Under the pieces are notes generated by a model that was not told the DNA's origin, did no database searches, and worked only from the letters and a program-made list of their open reading frames with translations. DNA of 7,195 nt, taken from Verrucomicrobiota bacterium (GTDB lineage Bacteria > Verrucomicrobiota > Verrucomicrobiia > Chthoniobacterales > UBA10450). Both the position numbers and the translations under genes were made by a program. Positions 1-6,252 of this stretch are shown piece by piece. Position 1 is the first letter of the stretch, and each line of letters starts with the position of its first letter. The stretch spans positions 1 through 7,195 of the forward strand of contig QHRC01000101.1 in the NCBI GenBank assembly GCA_003219995.1, given 5' to 3'.

Positions 1-1
1 A

Positions 2-424
2 GTTCTGGAAAATCCGGATGCAGGAGGCGATCCACTGGTAAGCGTTCCGGGTGAGATCGACCCGACGCATGAGTTCTATTCTTACGAGGCCAAATATCTG
101 GACGAGAAAGGCGCTACGCTGATTATCCCGGCGAAGCTCGACGCCGAGCAGACAAGACGCGTGCAGGATGTTGCAAGAAGAGCCTTCTCCGCACTCGAGT
201 GCGAAGGAATGGCTCGAGTCGACACGTTCCTTGATCGGACGAGCGGAGAAATTTTCTTCAACGAGCTGAATACGATCCCGGGATTCACTTCAATCAGCAT
301 GTATCCGAAATTATGGGAAGCTTCGGGGATTAGCTACAGGGAGCTTCTGTCAAAACTCGTGGATCTCGCGATCTCGCGGCATGAGAGGAAGAGGACGCTC
401 GTCAGAGAGTTTCATAGCTCGTAA
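2..424 (+). CDS. ddl: D-alanine--D-alanine ligase, C-terminal part (5' truncated by window edge)
   Basis: This is the last 140 residues of an ATP-grasp ligase that joins two D-alanines, using ATP, to make the dipeptide for peptidoglycan precursors in the cytoplasm. The visible part begins with the segment containing VPGEIDP and the YSYEAKYLD motif. It continues through MARVD (about residues 71-74, a metal-ligand Asp in the family) and the signature FNELNTIPGF (about 86-95), in which Glu88 and Asn90 correspond to the Mg-binding residues of Ddl enzymes. The C-terminal helix (YRELLSKLVDLA) is also typical. A basic tail then runs to the TAA at 422-424. The start, the N-terminal domain and most of the central domain lie outside the window. 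No break is visible. The next gene is convergent, so this is the end of its transcription unit. Carboxylate-amine ligases of the VanA/VanB type share the fold, but I see nothing that points to them. Confidence 0.93.
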   Translation, partial: VLENPDAGGDPLVSVPGEIDPTHEFYSYEAKYLDEKGATLIIPAKLDAEQTRRVQDVARRAFSALECEGMARVDTFLDRTSGEIFFNELNTIPGFTSISMYPKLWEASGISYRELLSKLVDLAISRHERKRTLVREFHSS

Positions 425-430
425 GCATGC

Positions 431-447
431 GACGGTCATCCGTCTTT
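431..447 (+). terminator. Possible weak intrinsic terminator after ddl
   Basis: GACGG (431-435), a TCAT loop and CCGTC (440-444) form a 5-bp GC-rich hairpin followed by TTT, seven bases after the ligase stop codon. It lies between two convergent genes, where a terminator is expected. The stem and the T-tract are both short, so the call is tentative. Confidence 0.35.
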
Positions 448-479
448 GCCGAGGCTACAACGCGATAAATAGACCGCCA

Positions 480-1190
480 CTACAGAAGAATCTCTGTTCG
501 CTCCACGGTGATAGGTGAACCTTCTGCGATAAACGCGGAGCGCGGCGATGTTGCCAAAGTTTCGGCGAATTGTGCGCCGTAAAGCATCGCGACATCGGCG
601 CGAAGTTGGGATGTTTCGGCGGCCCAAATCTTCCAGCGCGGATGTTTGACTCGATACTCACTGCAACCGCCGCGGACACAGGTGTAGCCCCAGTAATGTT
701 CAGTGATGAACTCGGCGTGTGAACCAGCCGGAATATTTTGAGCATCGCCATTCGCGGTTATCGCGAGCGATTCCCACTTCGGACCGCGCCGCCAAGAATA
801 TGCAACCTTTATTCTAAGATCGACATGTTCGATTTCGTGTTTCATAGGCAATGCAAAATAGTTTTCGCCGTAAAACGCGCGCGCGACGAGCGCGATGGCC
901 CGGCGCGGAACGAGCTCGCGAATGAAGACAACGCCGCGCCGCCAGGTGTCGGCCGATTTCTTACGCACGTAAAACCGCAGATTCACTTCTTCGAAATCGC
1001 GATGGAGCGGGATGGGGAGGCCGCGCAAACGCGTGTCGAGAAAAAGGAAGCCAACGACGCTGACGAATGTTTCGCCATTTTCGTAATCGAGCTCCGTGCC
1101 CAGCGGGACGAGCGGCGTAATGATCCTTGGATCGACAACGAAATTGAGCATGGCGAGGTAGCGCCAGTTCGCGGTGAGAAATGGTTTCAC
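480..1190 (-). CDS. DUF2071 (YqjF-like) family protein
   Basis: This is a 236-residue soluble protein with the DUF2071 pattern: a PFLTANWRYLAMLNFVVDP N-terminus, then LGTELDYENGETFVSVVGF, RGLPIPLHRDFEEVNLRFYV, and a central GVVFIRELVPR block. An EHYWGYT motif and a closing AFIAEGSPITV segment follow. The family fold is related to acetoacetate decarboxylase, but its reaction is not established, so I assign none. The frame is open up to an ATG at 1277. I prefer the GTG at 1188-1190 because it begins exactly at the conserved N-terminus. The 29 extra codons lie in sequence that encodes the end of the TPR gene in another frame and in the repeat-like element at 1204-1227. I see no convincing Shine-Dalgarno sequence at either start. 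It lies immediately downstream of the TPR gene on the same strand and is probably co-transcribed with it. As sequenced, the two open frames overlap by 230 bases. Confidence 0.82.
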   Translation of the reverse strand: MKPFLTANWRYLAMLNFVVDPRIITPLVPLGTELDYENGETFVSVVGFLFLDTRLRGLPIPLHRDFEEVNLRFYVRKKSADTWRRGVVFIRELVPRRAIALVARAFYGENYFALPMKHEIEHVDLRIKVAYSWRRGPKWESLAITANGDAQNIPAGSHAEFITEHYWGYTCVRGGCSEYRVKHPRWKIWAAETSQLRADVAMLYGAQFAETLATSPRSAFIAEGSPITVERTEILL

Positions 1191-3345
1191 GCGCGCATTC
1201 GACGGCTCGACAGAGTCTCGCCCTACCTTTTTCGAGCGACGGATCGCGCTGGGTGCCGAGCGAAGTCGCTTTTGCATAATGCTGTTTAGCCAACTCTTTT
1301 GCCGGCGGTCGCGCTGTGGCGTAGATGACGGCGAGATTGAAATGAGCGTCGGCGTAATCGGGATTGTCGGCGATGGCCTCGAGTATTTCTCGTTCCGCCG
1401 CTTCCTGCCAACCCTTCTGGCTGGCAGTGATGCCGAGATAATTATGCGCGGTGGCGCTCTTGGGATTGATCGCGAGCGACTTGGTCAGCTCGGCCAGTGC
1501 GTCATCAAACTTGGACTGCCGATAATAAACAATGCCGAGGGTGGTGTGGGCAAACTCATCCCTGGGAGCGATGGCAACGGCTTTCTTCAACATCAACTCG
1601 GCGGCTTTAAATCTGGCCGTGCGAAAATAAACGACACCAAGATTGGAAAGTGAATAGAGATTGTTGGGACTCTTGGCCAGGATCTCCTGATATTGTTTTT
1701 CGGCCGTTCGATATTTGCGATGCTCGAAGTTATCTTTCGCCGACCGCGCCAGATTCTGCAGATTCTCGGGCACATCCGGGTTGAAACCGCTCGCCGAGGT
1801 GGCGCTGGAATCATTAGAGGCGGCCGCATTCTCGCCATCAGGCGATTTTTGCGTTTTATCAGAGCCGGTGATTTTAACGGCGCTCATAGCTGATTTTTTG
1901 GCGAAGGTGAAACTTGTCTTCAATGCGGCCGGATTATGGTCTGAGATCGAGACCACTGGTTGCCGCAACAAGGCGATCTCTTCGTCGCTCAACTTCGTGA
2001 TCGGTTGAGCGAGCAACTCGATTTGCTCGTTTAAGGCGTCCGATTTGATCTTCAGCTTATCGAACTCCGCGAACAAAAGTTTCTTGGCCTGATCCCGCCG
2101 CGCTTCCTCCTGACGTTCGCGGACGACAATGTTACGAAGGATTTCATTCTCCTTCGTCAGCCGAACCGTCTCCTCGGCGTTCGCACCCTTGAGCTTCGCT
2201 TTTTCCAGTTCAGCACCGGCCTCATCGAGTTGCGAACGAAGCTCAGCGACTTTCGTCTCGAAATCCTGATTTTGTTTCTGACGCGCGGCCAGTTGTTGGC
2301 GGAGTTCCTCAATCTGACCCTTTACCTCGGCAAGTTCCCGTTCTTTTTTCGGCTTGTCCTCGTTCAGCTCGCGCACGCTTTTTTCCGCGTCCGCCAGTTT
2401 CTGTTTCAAATCGCTGTTCTCGGCCACCAGCATTTGAACGCGTTGCTCAGGTTCCTTCATGCTTTTCAACTGCGTGAGCGCTTCATCACGTTCTCGTGTC
2501 ACACCGGCGATTTGCTTGCTCGCCTCCGCCATCTTTACACTTGTTTGGGCCTTTTCCTTTTCTGCCGCGAAACGCGCCTCTTCGGCGGCGGTGAGTGTAT
2601 CCTTTAACGACACGACCTCTGCGCGCAATGCCTGTTGCTCCTTCGCATTGTCGCTGCCGGAGGATTGAAGCTTTTTCAGCGACTCCTGAGCTTGAGCGAG
2701 TTGGTCGCGGACCTCACGCTCTGCTCCTCTCGATTTTTCAAGGTCGCTTTGTGTTTTACCCAGCTTGGAGCTTGTCTCCTTGAGCCGCCCATCCAGTGAC
2801 TCCTTTTCCTTTGCCGCAGTGTCGAGCTGGCTGCGCGACTTTTGCAGCTCGGCCTCGAGTTGATCGATCTTGTCGTGCAATTTTTTGGTCGCATCCTTGA
2901 TTGCGGTGTCACTCGGCGCCTGCGGAGCAGCCGCGCTCGGGCGCGGCGCCGCGATCTCGGCGCTTGGTTCTGCCGGCCTGGCCTTTTCACGAGGTGGCGA
3001 AGTCGCCTCCGGTAACGGGGTTGAAGCAGCAGCCAGATCGTTTTGCGTCGATGCCTTGTCCTGGACCCGCAAAATACTCTCGCTGATTTTACGGCCGCGA
3101 TATTCAACGATGGCCGGCTGCCAGTCGGAATGCTTCTTGTGCAACTCCTCGATCAGGCTTCCCGCGGATCGGTATTTTGCCAGAGCAGCTGCCAGTTGGT
3201 TTTCATGCTCCAGCTTTTCGCCCTGCTGAGAAGTCATGTAAGCCTTGAGAAAAATTTCGCTTGGATCGTCCGACTGGGCGCGAAGCTGGCTGGGCGCTAG
3301 CAGAAAAAAGGAGCCGGCCAGCAAAATGAAACCGATTCTCTTCAT
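961..3345 (-). CDS. Exported coiled-coil and TPR protein with aberrant read-through C-terminus
   Basis: This 794-residue ORF begins with a signal peptide (KRI, a hydrophobic core, cleavage near LRA-Q at about residue 23). An N-terminal helical region contains a TPR-like stretch (about 45-75). A Pro/Ala-rich linker (about 105-148) leads to a long heptad-rich, Lys/Glu/Gln-rich coiled coil (about 150-450). A Ser/Ala-rich linker precedes about five tetratricopeptide repeats (about 526-695; e.g. LSNLGVVYFRTARFKAAELM). It is probably a periplasmic scaffold or adaptor, but no partner or activity can be read from the sequence. The frame opens 15 codons upstream (ATG at 3390). I chose ATG 3345 because the signal peptide begins there. 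After DPSLEK (near 1228) similarity to a TPR protein ends. The last 88 codons are Arg-rich and read antiphase to the DUF2071 gene. One extra A in the A5 run there would give SLEKR followed by TAG. The natural end is therefore probably near 1224, and the true length about 707 residues. Confidence 0.85.
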   Translation of the reverse strand: MKRIGFILLAGSFFLLAPSQLRAQSDDPSEIFLKAYMTSQQGEKLEHENQLAAALAKYRSAGSLIEELHKKHSDWQPAIVEYRGRKISESILRVQDKASTQNDLAAASTPLPEATSPPREKARPAEPSAEIAAPRPSAAAPQAPSDTAIKDATKKLHDKIDQLEAELQKSRSQLDTAAKEKESLDGRLKETSSKLGKTQSDLEKSRGAEREVRDQLAQAQESLKKLQSSGSDNAKEQQALRAEVVSLKDTLTAAEEARFAAEKEKAQTSVKMAEASKQIAGVTRERDEALTQLKSMKEPEQRVQMLVAENSDLKQKLADAEKSVRELNEDKPKKERELAEVKGQIEELRQQLAARQKQNQDFETKVAELRSQLDEAGAELEKAKLKGANAEETVRLTKENEILRNIVVRERQEEARRDQAKKLLFAEFDKLKIKSDALNEQIELLAQPITKLSDEEIALLRQPVVSISDHNPAALKTSFTFAKKSAMSAVKITGSDKTQKSPDGENAAASNDSSATSASGFNPDVPENLQNLARSAKDNFEHRKYRTAEKQYQEILAKSPNNLYSLSNLGVVYFRTARFKAAELMLKKAVAIAPRDEFAHTTLGIVYYRQSKFDDALAELTKSLAINPKSATAHNYLGITASQKGWQEAAEREILEAIADNPDYADAHFNLAVIYATARPPAKELAKQHYAKATSLGTQRDPSLEKGRARLCRAVECARETISHRELALPRHAQFRCRSKDHYAARPAGHGARLRKWRNIRQRRWLPFSRHAFARPPHPAPSRFRRSESAVLRA
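1204..1227. repeat. Candidate short interspersed palindrome-like element at a gene junction
   Basis: On the minus strand this 24-base stretch reads GGTAGGGCGAGACTCT and then GTCGAGCC. GGCGAGAC and GTCGAGCC flank a TCT centre as an imperfect dyad (6 of 8 pairs). It falls exactly between the last recognisable TPR codon and the first conserved DUF2071 codon. In one frame it encodes VGRDSVEP. From memory, very similar stretches recur between genes in soil Verrucomicrobiota. There is only one copy in this window, so the repeat status is an inference. Confidence 0.4.
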
Positions 3346-3452
3346 GCGATGACGGAGCCGGAATGATAATCGGCCTCTCTCGAGTTGCAATACGGCCTTC
3401 CACGTCGCTTCAAAAATAAGAGGAGCGCATGTCAGTGGCCAGCGGCTTTCCT

Positions 3453-3480
3453 TTGCAATCCGCGATCTAAAATCTAAGAT
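3453..3480 (+). promoter_or_regulatory. Possible sigma70-like promoter for tRNA-His
   Basis: TTGCAA (3453-3458) and TAAGAT (3475-3480) are spaced by 16 bases and end 13 bases before the 5' end of tRNA-His. The match to TTGACA/TATAAT is moderate. The -10 overlaps a repetitive word (ATCTAAAATCTAAGATCT), which lowers confidence. Confidence 0.3.
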
Positions 3481-3493
3481 CTACGACTGCGAT

Positions 3494-3569
3494 GGTGGTC
3501 GTAGCTCAATGGTAGAGCCCCAGATTGTGGTTCTGGTTGTTGCGGGTTCGAGTCCCGTCGGCCACCCCA
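3494..3569 (+). tRNA. tRNA-His (anticodon GTG)
   Basis: A full cloverleaf can be folded. The acceptor GTGGTCG (3495-3501) pairs with CGGCCAC (3559-3565) with one G-U pair. The D-stem is GCTC/GAGC. The anticodon stem CCAGA/TCTGG encloses loop TTGTGGT with anticodon GTG at 3527-3529. The T-arm is GCGGG-TTCGAGT-CCCGT. An encoded extra G at -1 (3494) faces C73 (3566), the hallmark identity pair of bacterial tRNA-His. CCA is encoded at 3567-3569. A run of six T follows directly. Confidence 0.97.
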
Positions 3570-3575
3570 TTTTTT

Positions 3576-3631
3576 AAATCCCAAAATCCAGATCCCAAGC
3601 TCCAAATTCTGGGCTTTGAGCTTTGGGATTT
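3576..3631. repeat. AT-rich inverted repeat between the two tRNA genes
   Basis: AAATCCCAAA (3576-3585) and TTTGGGATTT (3622-3631) are perfect 10-bp inverted arms. Inside them AAGCTC (3597-3602) and GAGCTT (3618-3623) can form an alternative 6-bp stem. The block is built from repeated words such as AAATCCCAA and CCAAGCTCC. It could act as a terminator or processing stem between the tRNAs, or be a copy of a dispersed intergenic repeat. The sequence alone does not decide this. Confidence 0.6.
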
Positions 3632-3653
3632 GAAACTTGAGATTTTCAATTTT

Positions 3654-3727
3654 GTGTCTGTAGCTCAACTGGATAGAGCATCTGACTTCGGATCAGAAGG
3701 TTGTGGGTTCGAATCCCTCCAGGCACG
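3654..3727 (+). tRNA. tRNA-Arg (anticodon TCG)
   Basis: The acceptor GTGTCTG (3654-3660) pairs with CAGGCAC (3720-3726) with one wobble pair. The D-stem is GCTC/GAGC. The anticodon stem TCTGA/TCAGA encloses loop CTTCGGA, placing TCG at 3688-3690, which reads CGA. The T-loop is the standard TTCGAAT. The T-stem GTGGG/CCCTC contains one T-T mismatch at its second pair. The discriminator is G (3727), and CCA is not encoded, unlike in the upstream tRNA-His. Confidence 0.96.
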
Positions 3728-3757
3728 AAAGTTCGGACCGATCATTGTTCGCCACAC

Positions 3758-3786
3758 TTGACATGGCGATCGCAGATTGATTACGA
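3758..3786 (+). promoter_or_regulatory. Possible -35 element upstream of the membrane protein gene
   Basis: A perfect TTGACA lies at 3758-3763. At the optimal 17-base spacing the -10 hexamer is TTACGA, a poor match. If used, the transcript would begin very near the GTG start at 3796, which would favour the later ATG at 3835. Confidence 0.2.
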
Positions 3787-3795
3787 GTCGCAGCC

Positions 3796-4482
3796 GTGAA
3801 TGCGCCACCGGACAGCCGCCGCGAGCTCGACGCCATGGTCGTCGGCATCGAGCTCACGCTGACGAGCATCGTTCAGGGCGTTGCGCTCTATTTTTTGATT
3901 GAGAACGCGCGCAACGTCCTGTCGATCCAGCAAAGCGTTTTCTGGCCCTACGTCGCGGTTGGATTGCTTGTCATTCTGATTTTCTGGTCTCGCTCGATCG
4001 TGCATACCCTCACATTGATCCGGTGGCCGCTGGAGTTTGGGCACAATTTCTTTTACATCGTCTGCGCGCTAGGCGAGTCGCTTCTCTTCACGCGGCTGAG
4101 CAACCCGCGAGCGTGGTTCGCCATCGGCGCGCTTTACGCAGCGATCGTCTGGTTGCTTTTCATTTACGATCTGCGTCTCATTCGCGCCCGCGAGCAGGAT
4201 AGCGCAGGAGAATCGAGCAACCGGTTGTACGCTTTGGTCACGCGCGACCAACGGCTTAACATTGGCGTGCTTGTGCCGGGGCTGTTCGTCCTGAATCTGG
4301 CTTGCGCGATCTGCATTCGCGCTTGGCCGGAATTCTTTACCGTTCGCAACGGTCACGTCTGGCTCGCCGCCGTCCAACTCATCGTCTTCGCCATTTATCT
4401 CGCCTATGTCCTGTATTTTTTCAGGACTCTTGTGCCGCTCATCGCACGGGCGCGACAGGAATGGCACCACGACCGTCCTTAA
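3796..4482 (+). CDS. Six-helix integral membrane protein, function unknown
   Basis: I do not recognise this 228-residue family. Six hydrophobic segments are visible at about 15-36, 49-65, 82-99, 106-126, 154-175 and 187-209. The loops are polar and the ends charged (LARARQEWHHDRP), as in a polytopic inner-membrane protein. Charged residues in or near the membrane (Glu19, Glu36, Glu94, Asp125) are visible, but I cannot tie them to a transport or catalytic motif. The start is uncertain: GTG at 3796 gives a short polar N-terminus, while ATG at 3835 (MVVGIEL) would begin just before the first helix. Neither has a strong ribosome binding site. It follows the tRNA pair on the same strand. A coding-looking stretch in the +1 frame continues past its stop, so the 3' end may also be disturbed. 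Confidence 0.75.
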   Translation: MNAPPDSRRELDAMVVGIELTLTSIVQGVALYFLIENARNVLSIQQSVFWPYVAVGLLVILIFWSRSIVHTLTLIRWPLEFGHNFFYIVCALGESLLFTRLSNPRAWFAIGALYAAIVWLLFIYDLRLIRAREQDSAGESSNRLYALVTRDQRLNIGVLVPGLFVLNLACAICIRAWPEFFTVRNGHVWLAAVQLIVFAIYLAYVLYFFRTLVPLIARARQEWHHDRP

Positions 4483-4585
4483 AGACCGGAAGATCGAATC
4501 GTCTCTCGTCAACGACGTCCTGATGCAGATCGTCAAGACGGTCGATGGAAATTATCAGGGGCCCGATTATTTCTCGCTGCCCTGA
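4406..4585 (+). pseudogene. Out-of-frame coding-like remnant after the membrane protein
   Basis: The frame one base on from the membrane protein gene is open from an ATG at 4406 to TGA at 4583-4585 (59 codons). Its second half, about 4463-4582, reads like genuine protein: LKDRKIESSLVNDVLMQIV, then KTVDGNYQGPDYFSLP. The first half merely shadows the membrane gene. It could be the C-terminus of a lost or frameshifted gene, or the proper tail of the upstream protein displaced by an indel. I do not recognise the family. No ribosome binding site supports translation as a separate small protein. Confidence 0.35.
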
Positions 4586-4614
4586 GCGGAAATTCGAAGG
4601 GCACGCGGAATTCA

Positions 4615-4647
4615 AGACTAGGCGGCCGCGCGGCTCCTCGTTAGTCT
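4615..4647. promoter_or_regulatory. Inverted repeat upstream of the DsrE-like gene
   Basis: AGACTA (4615-4620) and TAGTCT (4642-4647) are perfect 6-bp inverted arms around a GC-rich centre that includes the palindrome GCGGCCGC (4622-4629). It sits just before the ATG at 4655, where an operator or leader hairpin could act. The role is inferred only from position. Confidence 0.25.
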
Positions 4648-4654
4648 CTTCGAC

Positions 4655-5185
4655 ATGAAATCGCTCATCATTCTTTTTGCAATGGTGTCGATCGCGATGG
4701 CGGAATGGCCGTCGCCAAAATCACCCGCAGTGCCTGAAGCAGACGGATACGTTGCGATTCCAAATGTGGCTCTTCCGCCGGCAAAGGAGATCACTTACCG
4801 CGCAATTTTCGATGCCACTCGCTCCGCCGATAAACCCGCAGAACTTCTTCCAGCGCTCAACATGGCAGGTTCGGAGTTAAATGCGCTCGCCGCCGCCAAT
4901 CTGCCGTTGAGCAACGCCAAGTTCGCCATCGTATTTCACGGTCCGGCCGTCGATGGCATTCTCGATGACACGCACTACAAAGCGAAGTTCGGAGCCAGTA
5001 ACCCGAATCTCAAAGCAATCGCGCAAATGAAAAAGGGTGGCGTGGAGTTCTTCGTCTGCGGCCAATACCTTGCCGGTGCAAAAATCGACCCGAAAACCCT
5101 CGCGCCTGATGTAATTGTGGCCGCCGATGCATTGCTGGTGCTAATGCAGTACCAGAACAAAGGCTACGCCTTGATGAGCTTTTGA
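4655..5185 (+). CDS. Exported DsrE/DsrF-like family protein
   Basis: This is a 176-residue protein with an N-terminal signal peptide (KSLIILFAMVSIAMA, cleavage near residue 16), so it is probably periplasmic. The C-terminal half carries the DsrE-like fold pattern: a strand KFAIVFHG (about 89-96), a variable loop, the helix NLKAIAQMKKGG, and then VEFFVCGQYLAG with a single cysteine (Cys135). It ends with VIVAADALLVLMQYQNKGYALM. Cytoplasmic DsrE/DsrF proteins use a conserved Cys to carry sulfur during sulfur oxidation. Exported single-gene homologues like this one are common and their substrate is unknown, so a thiol or sulfur role is only an inference. No other sulfur-metabolism gene is nearby. 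The start is fixed by the signal peptide. No clear Shine-Dalgarno sequence is seen. Confidence 0.82.
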   Translation: MKSLIILFAMVSIAMAEWPSPKSPAVPEADGYVAIPNVALPPAKEITYRAIFDATRSADKPAELLPALNMAGSELNALAAANLPLSNAKFAIVFHGPAVDGILDDTHYKAKFGASNPNLKAIAQMKKGGVEFFVCGQYLAGAKIDPKTLAPDVIVAADALLVLMQYQNKGYALMSF

Positions 5186-5188
5186 ATT

Positions 5189-5211
5189 GCCGAAAGGTTT
5201 CTTTACTCGGC
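5189..5211. terminator. Possible shared terminator hairpin between convergent genes
   Basis: GCCGA (5189-5193) pairs with TCGGC (5207-5211), and AAG (5194-5196) pairs with CTT (5201-5203) with a three-base bulge, closing a GTTT loop. It lies just after the DsrE-like stop and overlaps the stop of the minus-strand gene. A T-rich stretch (TGTTTTGTTTT) follows on the plus strand. Confidence 0.35.
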
Positions 5212-5858
5212 GGGATGTTTTGTTTTCGCTCTCCAGAGATGGAACGTGTACGTGAAAACCACGTAACCGAGCACGTGATGCGGGCTGTCGTTAGTCACGT
5301 AAATCGCGGGATTGACCTGGAAATCTTTCGTCAGGTTACAGGTGACGCCAATCGTGGATGAATTGCCCGAGCCGCTTTGGAAATCGACCTGCGCGCGCCA
5401 GGTCTCATTGAAATCGTAGGCGTACCCGACGATCGCTTCGTTGCGATAATCGACGTGCGTCGCGCCCGCGATGAATTTGTGATGTTCGGTGTAGTAACCG
5501 GCTTCGACTGAGGATCGACATGGCTGTGCGGCGACCAGTTCACGAAACCGACCGAGAGCAAATACGGCTCGTGTTGAATCAACCCGAGTTCCGTGCCGAA
5601 GATCAGCTCGTTCGGCTTGAAACCTTTGAAAACGGCGACCTCGGACCACTTGGTCAATCCCAGTTCGCCTTGCAGTTCGTACGGATTTCCGATGCGCTCG
5701 CTTTGCGCCTGGAAACTGAGGGAGAAATCGCCTTCGGGTTGAAGATCCGGCGTCACGATTTGGCTCAGCCCTTTCGTCGTCGCAAAGCACGTCTGCGCAG
5801 CCGCGAGACTAGCGATCACCGCCAGAAAATAAGAAGCGATCAAACGTAGGAGCGGCAT
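5203..5858 (-). pseudogene. Outer-membrane beta-barrel-like protein gene with a one-base frameshift
   Basis: The N-terminal frame starts at ATG 5858 with a signal peptide (LLRLIASYFLAVIASLAAA, cleavage near CFA). It runs through strand-like segments such as GDFSLSFQAQSERIG, WSEVAVFKGFK and YLLSVGFVNWSPHSHVDP. Near 5508/5509 coding sense jumps to the next frame: VEAGYYTEHHKFIAGATHVD, EAIVGYAYDFNETWRAQVDF and NPAIYVTNDSPHHVLGYVVF, then TYTFHLW near the C-terminus. The stop is at 5203-5205. The 656-base span is one base short of a multiple of three, so a single missing base restores about 218 residues. Alternating hydrophobic/polar strands, a signal peptide and an aromatic C-terminal strand suggest a small outer-membrane barrel, perhaps a porin-like or transporter-like protein. 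No ligand can be inferred. I cannot tell a recent mutation from a sequencing error. Without the correction, both halves would be annotated as nonsense-tailed ORFs. Confidence 0.75.
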
Positions 5859-5865
5859 GGCATGA

Positions 5866-6180
5866 GTCGTTGGACCGTCAAAAGGTCACAACCTTTACAT
5901 CGTTAAAACCGGATATCGTCAAACCGTAAGTGACCTTCGCTTCAATCTCAGTGATCCGGTCAAACTGGCCACGACCGGTTATGACCTGCACAAGGAAACA
6001 GCCCACACCGCTGACGCTCCGTCGATTCCGCAAAATGTGCGCCTTAAGCTCACCGGCAACAGTGGCCAGGCGCAATTGCTCTTCGACGCGTCGGACCGGG
6101 CCAAGGGTTATCAGGTGCAGACAGCGCCCGATCCGAACGCGGGACCGTGGACGCGTCTCGTCTATGTCACGGCAAGCTAG
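5866..6180 (+). pseudogene. Relic of an FN3-like domain protein lacking a start
   Basis: A frame open from a TGA at 5863-5865 to a TAG at 6178-6180 encodes convincing protein without an ATG, GTG or TTG start near its beginning. It reads LRFNLSDPVKLATTGYDLHK, then TAHTADAPSIPQNVRLKLTG, GQAQLLFDASDRAKGYQVQ and PDPNAGPWT. The PSIPQNVRL...GQAQLLFDAS...GYQVQ...WT pattern is that of a fibronectin type III beta-sandwich. Small proteins with an N-terminal helical part and one FN3 domain occur in Verrucomicrobiota. Here the N-terminal part is missing and the FN3 domain breaks off after its Trp, so both ends appear lost. It begins almost on top of the start region of the minus-strand barrel gene. I see no promoter or ribosome binding site for it. 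Confidence 0.55.
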
Positions 6181-6252
6181 TCCGTTCCATTGACTCATTC
6201 GCTCCCGCTTATTCGCACTTTGTGCTAAGGTCTATCTCGCTCTGCTCCCGCA

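Noticed and set aside
480..1277. ATG at 1277 as start of the DUF2071 gene
   Set aside because: The 29 extra codons lie within sequence that clearly encodes the TPR C-terminus in another frame and within the repeat-like element. Family similarity starts at the GTG 1190 position.
738..1289. Long plus-strand ORF opposite the DUF2071 gene
   Set aside because: It is antisense to a conserved domain protein and shows no recognisable protein features, so it is a shadow of high-GC coding.
2230..2607. Plus-strand ORF opposite the coiled-coil region
   Set aside because: Its hydrophobic Leu/Phe-rich translation is the expected antisense of Lys/Glu-rich coiled-coil codons, not a membrane protein.
3474..3761. 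ORFs across the tRNA region on both strands
   Set aside because: They run through two well-folded tRNA genes and the inverted repeat. Translation-like content here is accidental.
5882..5937. 8-bp inverted repeat AAGGTCAC / GTGACCTT
   Set aside because: The arms are 40 bases apart with no supporting inner stem, and they fall partly in relic coding sequence. A chance match is likely.
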